This document shows, piece after piece, positions 57,993-64,000 of a stretch of DNA of 64,000 nucleotides. Both the position numbers and the translations under genes were made by a program. Location of the stretch: NCBI RefSeq assembly GCF_013368755.1, contig NC_049561.1:434001-498000 (forward strand), given 5' to 3'. The DNA comes from Talaromyces rugulosus. Lineage: Eukaryota > Ascomycota > Eurotiomycetes > Eurotiales > Trichocomaceae. Below the pieces are notes generated by a model that saw nothing but the letters and a program-made list of their open reading frames with translations, was not told the origin of the DNA and ran no database searches. Positions within the stretch are counted from its first letter, which is position 1. Each line of letters opens with the position of its first letter.

Positions 57993-60900
57993 ATGTCTTC
58001 ATATCCGAACTTCTATAACTCATACCAACACAGCAACAACAATGGCGGTAAACGGAACTTGAATAATAATTACGCGGGCACCCGTCAGCCTATCCAACCT
58101 CGTCCCCAAGGATATATGGAAGCAACATATGACTGGAATAACCAAGGCGCGTCGTCAACGACCGGTTATAATAACCAGCAGCTTAACAATTCAAGGACAA
58201 CCACCGATAATAACGACGTATACTCGAGTTCCCACAGTTATCCTTCGCAACCCGGAGACTTGTCGAATCCTCTCAACACTTATAATAACCATAATAACCA
58301 AGTCGCGCAGACGCAAGAGGACAAGTTACAAAGTTCGGGGTTGAATAGCTTGGTCTATGCTTCTGCACTGGAATCTGCGGTCCGAAACATACCTGATCAA
58401 CCAGGGTATAACTCGTCGAGGCAAGACGGTCGAGGTCCTTATCCAGCCGCGCGTAGAACAGTTTCACAAAACTATACATCTTCAACCTCCAACCACACTT
58501 CATTAGCCAGTGGGAGAACAGGGAGCTACGACTCACAGTCTCAGAGACCTGGCTTCTTGGCACAACCAAGTACAGCTTCGCATGGACACCCTGCTAAACA
58601 AACTTCCAATAACGTCCCGCGGCAACAACCTGCCAACAATATTTCTCAGATGTCGCAACAACAACGGAATCCGCCGTCTCGAGCAAATCCTCAAACTCAT
58701 ACACAGCAGTGGTCCAATGACCAAAGAACACCTCCACTACCGCATTCTATGGCGAACATGCCCTCCGCCCAGACTCATACCCACTCTTCATTTCCCTTGG
58801 ACACATCTGCGCAAAATAAGAACTCATCTCGAATATCCAATTCACGGACGACACCAGCCTCGACAACGTACGGACACCCACCCGGACACGGAAATAGGCC
58901 AGGTACGTCACCACCAAGCTCCGGCGCCGAGACTGCGGGTTCACATCAGATTTCTCCGCCAAAAGTTCAGTTCATAAATCCTAATGAACTGTATAACCAA
59001 CAATATCTTCTTGCGCAGGAGCGCGCCAGAGCCTCAGAGGCAGAGGCAGCAGCGGCAAGGCAAAGACAAGAAGCGGAAGCCAAGGCACAGGCCGAAGCTG
59101 CAGCAGCAGCTACTGCGACGAAAGACACTACTACCGGGAATGGATCAACTCCTACGAAGAAAAAACCGGCTAAACGAAGAGCACCTAAGAAGAAAGCAGG
59201 TGACAAGGCGCAGGAAGGGGGAAATGATATGGCTGCTGAGATGCAACTGATGCTCGAAAAGTTAAAGGGGATGCGGGCCAAAGACCCTTCTTTGTTCTCT
59301 AAGCTATGGGATGATATCAAAAAAACCCCTGCTGGAAGCCAACCAGCACCTACTCAGAGACAGCAGGATACCAATTCGAATCCATCAGCAACCGGAACTG
59401 CCGCGGAAGCCGCCTCAATAACTACAAATGAGACACCAAAGTCAACAAGTAAAAAGAAGGGCATTCCACAAAATCATCTGATTGACGGTATGCCAGACCT
59501 GGGAAGGTTCCCTGCACAGCGACGCAGGAGAAAGGATAAAAATGAAGAGAGCGGCTCTGCACTGGCAACTGAAGCGAATGTCAATTCTATGCTTAATCAA
59601 GCCCCAGAGTCCTTTTCCGCTGTTGAGCAGTTGGTTTCTATAACCCACCCTGCAGCTGCACTTGAAAACCAGACCGGATCAACGTCTACCCAGCCTGCCA
59701 CTCAAGATGCCACATGGCCGGCTTCCACTCAACAAAAGCTAGCTCGCGCCGCGTCAGAGTACCTGGCTAAGAACCCTACGAACTTGGAGAAACAATGTTC
59801 CCCGGAAGCTCTGATGCTACTGCTACGAAACAATCCTTCTTATCCAGACTTGTGCATGCAATTGGAGTCTCGGGGATTCGATTTAGATAGACAGGCTTTG
59901 GCCAGATATCTTCTGGCAGCGGTCCCTGCACTTGCAAGTGGAAACAATGCTTGCCAAGAGCCAAAGAAGGGGGACGCGAATGGGCAACCTTCGGCTTCTG
60001 GTCTGACGCTCGCACAGCCCACACAGCAGGCTCCTCAACCCACTCCTCTCCCCGGAACAGCAGCTCCTGCAAAGCCAAAAGCAAAGCCAAAGAAAAATCC
60101 ACAGACCCCTGGGCCTCCGCCATTACAACACCCTCCACAACTCCCAAGAGCAGAGGTGCTGGTTTGGGATGGGAATGCTGGCCCGACTTCGTCTATGCCT
60201 ATGGAGAATGGCACACCAAGCACATCAGCTCCACCGAAAAACAAAGCGTCATCGTATCGACGAAAGCCTGCGGTGCAAAGCACCCTGATCCCGCCGGTAC
60301 TTGGACTTGGACCAAAAGCAGAGAAAGCCAAGAAACGGCTGTTCTCCGAGATTGTCGATTTATCGCAGCTAAGCAGTGACGAAGAGGACATTGATGAGCC
60401 TAGTGAAGACGAGACCTTTCCTCGTCTTTCCAAGCTGTCGCGACTAGAGGGCCCCTCTGTTGAGCGTCAGCTGAATCACACGCTTGACCAGGACAGTATG
60501 GATATTGATACGACCTCGCCACCGCCGTTTGAAGGGCAACGTTCGGGGTCGCCTGTCACTGGGGATTCTCATGTCGCCGAGCCCGACACTGAAGACTTCG
60601 ACCCCGACGATGAGCAGTGCTTGAACTCACTCAAAAGTTTCCCGCGTATTTCCAAGCTGCTTGAGCCTTCGGCGGCTCTGCAACGAGTGTACTACAACCC
60701 CAAGTCGGCAGCGCGCGATATCTTGATTGCGGCGGGACGGCATCCCTCTGAGCGCCCGTTGAACTACCACCTGGCAAAGTTCCTCGATATCTTTACCGGC
60801 GTCAGCGTCAAGTCGGATCTCGAAAGCTTCCGGTGGGACCTGGTCGACCCTGGTGGACCGTCAATGCCTGTGGTGCAGGCCGAAGATATTCTGGCAGAGC

Positions 60901-61892
60901 CTCCGCGCGTTCCTCGCAAACGCCGCCGCGACAAGAAGTCACGTGCGGATACGGGCGACGATAAGAGCGGCCCCACCTCGGACTCTCTCAACAACGCGCA
61001 GGCTCCTTCTGATCCTCTGCAGTCTCATTCATTCACTTTTTCTACTCCCCAGAACGCTCGGAGCATGGCTGGAGCACCCACTTCGGGGCGAGGCTCTGGT
61101 CGTCGCGGTCGACCGCCCGGCGCGAAGAACAAGAACACCACCAAGACAGCTCTGAAAGCAGCGGTTGCGGGCTCGGCGAGGAATGCGGCTGCAGCCCCCG
61201 TCCGTCAGGCGGTGCCCGAGCCTTCGTACCCTGTGTTTACGTGTGAGTGGGCGTCGTGTCCTGCGCAGCTTCACGATGTCCATACCTTGGAGCGACACGT
61301 CGACAAAGTTCACGTGGTCGGACAAACAAGCTGCGAGTGGAGCAGCTGTCCAAATGCAAACACGCAGTACGTGGGTGACGGCCTTGGGGAGCATGTACAA
61401 CAAGCCCATATTGAACCGCTGGCGTGGAAATATGGCGATGGACCGGCTGTCAAAGCAACTGGTGAGAATACGAGCACTTCGCACACTGTCATTGAAGTAT
61501 GATGAGCAATTTATTGAAACTCGGGCGTTCTCTCTCTGGACTTAGTGACTGAGCTTGACCGCTACCTGACCGCCGATGGATCGATCGTTACTCCAGACGC
61601 TAGCATGGCCGGAGAAAGCGATTCGCTTATCTACCCCGTCGAATCGAAATCGTCGATCAAGGCCTTTTACAAAGTGCATGGGACCGAGAAGCCAGACAAA
61701 CAAGCGCAGGAAGTCCTGTTGGCTGTTCGACGACGCCAACAACGCGTCGGAATTGGCCTCGAGCAAGAAGGCTGCGAATTCTCCAACCCCAAACGCAACA
61801 AGGCAATCGTGAACGACGAGGAATTTTACCAGGTGGTATCTGAAGAGGAGGCTGATGGTGACAATTGGTTTCAGCGAGAGGATTCGTCTTAG
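57993..61892 (+). CDS. Large low-complexity nuclear protein with AT-hook and two C2H2-like fingers
   Basis: Two exons, 57993-61461 and 61546-61892, give 1271 aa. Residues 1-340 are Asn/Gln/Ser-rich. An Ala/Glu/Arg helix follows (SEAEAAAARQRQEAEAKA), then a Lys-rich patch (KKKPAKRRAPKKK). A structured part includes PESFSAVEQLVSITHPAAAL and LTLAQPTQQ. Near residue 1036 comes GRRGRPPGAKNK, an AT-hook. Around 1084-1140 are two C-x4-C...H-x4-H fingers (CEWASCP...HVDKVH and CEWSSCP...HVQQAH). The intron starts G|GTGAGA and ends TTAG. It removes a stop that would otherwise end the frame at 61500. The C-terminal 115 residues include FYKVHGTEK and an acidic end. Probably a chromatin- or DNA-associated protein; no ortholog name is claimed. 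A 12-codon upstream in-frame ATG exists, but MSSYPNF is preferred. Confidence 0.85.
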
Positions 61893-62193
61893 TTGGGTCA
61901 CGGATAGATATCTGCAAGGAGTTCGGGTCTACGGCGTTTTGAGCTGGGAGGAAAGCATGAGAGACTATTATTTTAGCGATGTTAGCTTTTAGCGATGTAG
62001 TTTTAGTTTGCTTGAAACGATGAGAATAGATGACCCTAACTCTAAGAACCCGACAACGACATGAAATAAAAAAGAAACAGTGATACATTCATTCAATTGG
62101 GACCCTCCCAATACCTATATCTACACAGTTTATCCTCCCTCCTCCCCTCAACCGCTTCCCCGCGCAACCAAATAAAGATGCATGCGAAATAGA

Positions 62194-62415
62194 CTACCGC
62201 GGCTTCACCTTGGAAGCGACAGCAGAGCCTGGCGTAAATGCAACAGGGTCAGCGCCCAGGGGGATCTTCTTTGCTGCCGTCGAGTCTGCAGCACTGCTGT
62301 CGGATTGGCCGTCGGACTTGGCGTTGACTTCGAGGAAGTGGTACAGGACGATGAGGAGCATGGCCACGGAGCCGAGGAAGATGGCCAGGCTGAAGAGATC
62401 GTCGTCGGAGATCAT
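62194..62415 (-). CDS. OST4: Oligosaccharyltransferase subunit Ost4
   Basis: Single exon, 73 aa. The N-terminus MISDDDLFSLAIFLGSVAML continuing LIVLYHFLEV matches Ost4, whose yeast form (36 aa) begins with MISD and is a single membrane helix. Ost4 is an ER membrane mini-subunit that holds Stt3 and Ost3/6 together in N-glycosylation. This protein has an additional 40-residue polar tail (SDGQSDSSAADSTAAKKIPL...), as seen in filamentous fungal forms. It is convergent with the AT-hook gene, whose stop is 301 bp to the left; that gap shows no gene. Confidence 0.85.
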   Translation of the reverse strand: MISDDDLFSLAIFLGSVAMLLIVLYHFLEVNAKSDGQSDSSAADSTAAKKIPLGADPVAFTPGSAVASKVKPR

Positions 62416-63413
62416 TGTGGGTGGTTTTATTTCTTTTGGGTTTGAATGGAGGTAAAGAGTGATGTTGTTCTTGGTGCTGCGGTAGCGTTAGAGACTCTGG
62501 CCAGCTTGCAGGTTTGCCAAGGCAGGACACCGGGGGAAGCTAGGCGGACGGACGAACCTTGGAGGGAGTTCTGATGCGAGGCGCAGGATTGATCAATCGA
62601 TGAGAATCTGTGCGTGTCTGAATTGGTCTGGTGGATGGCAAGTCAGTGCCCTTGATCGATTGATGCAGTGATACGGAGCTGGGCGACATCTGCAGTTGCG
62701 GACAGCTCAACACTAGACTCTCGAGCTGCGGGACCCGCCCAATCATAGACCACGCGGTACTACCACGTAGAATGAATATTAAAATATATTTAATAGTATT
62801 AGGTATGGCAGATTATTTAATTATTCCAAATTAAGAGTACTAAACCACATAGTTTATTTTTCTCCTTCGCGGTTCTCCTAACAAGTTGGTGCTGCCGGTC
62901 GACAGGATGGGCTCATTCGCATGCATATGCACACACAAAAAAATGGTCCTAATAAATATTTATTAATCAAAGCTATGCAGGGTAAATAGGTAAATAATGT
63001 AACAGCGAGGCGTCCTCCAGACTTGCATACATGCACGTCAAGCTCCACTGGGAATAGTTTCAATAGACGGTCTGGGCCTCGGCTGCAGCGGCTTTTTTTT
63101 TTTGGTTTCGTTTTGTCCCGGAAAGTCTCCAGGGAGGTTAGCAAGGAGACGCGATCTTACAGTGAATTATTTAACAGTAGTAATAAAATTCAATAACACT
63201 GGCTGCAATATTAATAAAAGTACGTACGAGTAAGCTCCACTAGGGTCGCGCTGATTGGGCCGGGAGCGCAACAGAGATCCCGCGAGGGGAAACGCTTCGT
63301 TTCTCTCTCTCTCTCGCTCTCTTCTTCTTCCTGGCTTCTCGTCGTCGTCTTGCTTCCTCGAATTGCTGCTGCTCTGATAATGAATACTGAGACTGCGTGA
63401 CCCTTCCTCTTAC

Positions 63414-63450
<37 letters not shown>

Positions 63451-63906
63451 CAAATCCTCCGCTTCCGTGTACATTTTCTTAGCTGCTTGACCTAATGTCA
63501 CCTATCGGCCGTCTTTAAAACTCCCGATTCGTCTCTTCTTCGCATATATACTTGGATTCTTCTCTTTCCCTCCCAGTCGCCGGTTTCACTGATGCCCAAT
63601 TTCTTCTTCTCTGCCCTCTGATTGCCGCTGCGTTGACCTCGGCGCGCGTGCTCGATTGTGTGACCTCTCTGTCGATATACTGCGGATGCCCCTCGAGCAG
63701 GTGCTGGAAACCATTTGATTGCGCCCATTTCCTATCAGATCGGAAATCCGAAATACCATCTCAGAATTGAAGCAGCCGTGGACTGCTTTTTTTTCTCCCT
63801 TCTTCCCACCGTCTAGACCGATCAACGGTCTCGGATCCAGCGGGCACTGACTCCAGATCGATCGTGGGATCTGATCTGCCCCACCCCGGCCCTGCGATCA
63901 ACCACC
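62416..63906. other. Intergenic with long CT-rich leader
   Basis: The left part holds the OST4 promoter. 62.77-62.86 and 62.94-63.20 kb are AT-rich. 63.29-63.46 kb is dominated by CT dinucleotides. It is followed by a pyrimidine-rich stretch up to the ATG at 63907, probably a long 5' UTR of the right-edge gene. No other gene seen. Confidence 0.5.
63420..63447 (+). repeat. (CT)14 dinucleotide repeat
   Basis: Uninterrupted CT repeat of 28 nt in the leader of the right-edge gene. A shorter CT tract lies at about 63302-63325. Confidence 0.9.
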
Positions 63907-64000
63907 ATGAACACAAGCCCCTACTCCTACACGCTCGACTCGACGTCCATGAGCAGTGCCGGCCACAATGCCTCCAATATGAGCAATGGGAATGCCGCTC
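63907..64000 (+). CDS. 5' end of an unidentified gene (partial)
   Basis: ATG in CACCATGAA, a good fungal start context. The frame stays open to the window edge for 31 codons, reading MNTSPYSYTLDSTSMSSAGH and then an Asn/Ser/Met-rich run. A long CT-rich leader and a low-complexity N-terminus are common for fungal transcription regulators, but no domain is visible. Confidence 0.5.
   Translation, partial: MNTSPYSYTLDSTSMSSAGHNASNMSNGNAA

Noticed and set aside
61462..61502. Reading the AT-hook gene as ending at the stop at 61500
   Set aside because: A strong donor (GGTGAGA) at 61462 and acceptor at 61545 join in phase to a well-formed 115-residue continuation.

Overview
This window looks like nuclear DNA of a filamentous ascomycete, most likely a eurotialean fungus (Aspergillus/Penicillium/Talaromyces type). 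The genes carry short GT-AG introns of about 50-70 nt, UTR regions are CT-rich, genes lie on both strands with 0.3-3 kb spacers, and every recognisable protein is of fungal type (Vps15, Dbp10, RPA2, Idi1, Yvc1, Ost4, a Zn2Cys6 regulator, a UstYa-like protein). No rRNA, tRNA, CRISPR array or intact transposon was recognised.

Layout. 0-4.4 kb: the 3' tip of an unknown gene, a six-exon amino-acid permease, and a decayed aminoglycoside-phosphotransferase-like (APH) gene. 4.4-12.9 kb: an 8.5 kb gene desert with a recurrent 9-mer, leading into a Zn2Cys6/AT-hook regulator (12.9-14.6 kb). 15.4-24.4 kb: housekeeping block with a DUF202 membrane protein, a MATE transporter, divergent RPA2 and DBP10, and isopentenyl-diphosphate isomerase. 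24.8-31.7 kb: accessory-looking block with an 8-Cys secreted protein, a UstYa/DUF3328 protein divergent from a membrane acyltransferase that carries one in-frame stop, and 2.7 kb of AT-rich gene-free DNA. 31.7-33.0 kb: a C2H2 transcription factor.

34.8-56.8 kb holds several endomembrane genes: a Yvc1-type vacuolar cation channel divergent from VPS15 (PI3-kinase complex), a DENN-domain protein (typical Rab GEF fold), an SDR oxidoreductase, a TBC Rab-GAP and a VAMP7/Nyv1-like longin R-SNARE. 58.0-64.0 kb: a large low-complexity AT-hook/C2H2 nuclear protein, a tiny Ost4 oligosaccharyltransferase subunit, and the start of a gene running off the right edge.

Multiexon gene models were built by hand from splice consensus, reading-frame continuity and family motifs. 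Exon sums were checked for divisibility by three. Two regions stay unresolved: the first intron of the UstYa gene and the pore-region exon of the Yvc1 gene. The most unusual part is the small UstYa/acyltransferase/secreted-protein neighbourhood, which lacks any core biosynthetic enzyme in view. Next come two short repeated DNA motifs with uneven distribution.
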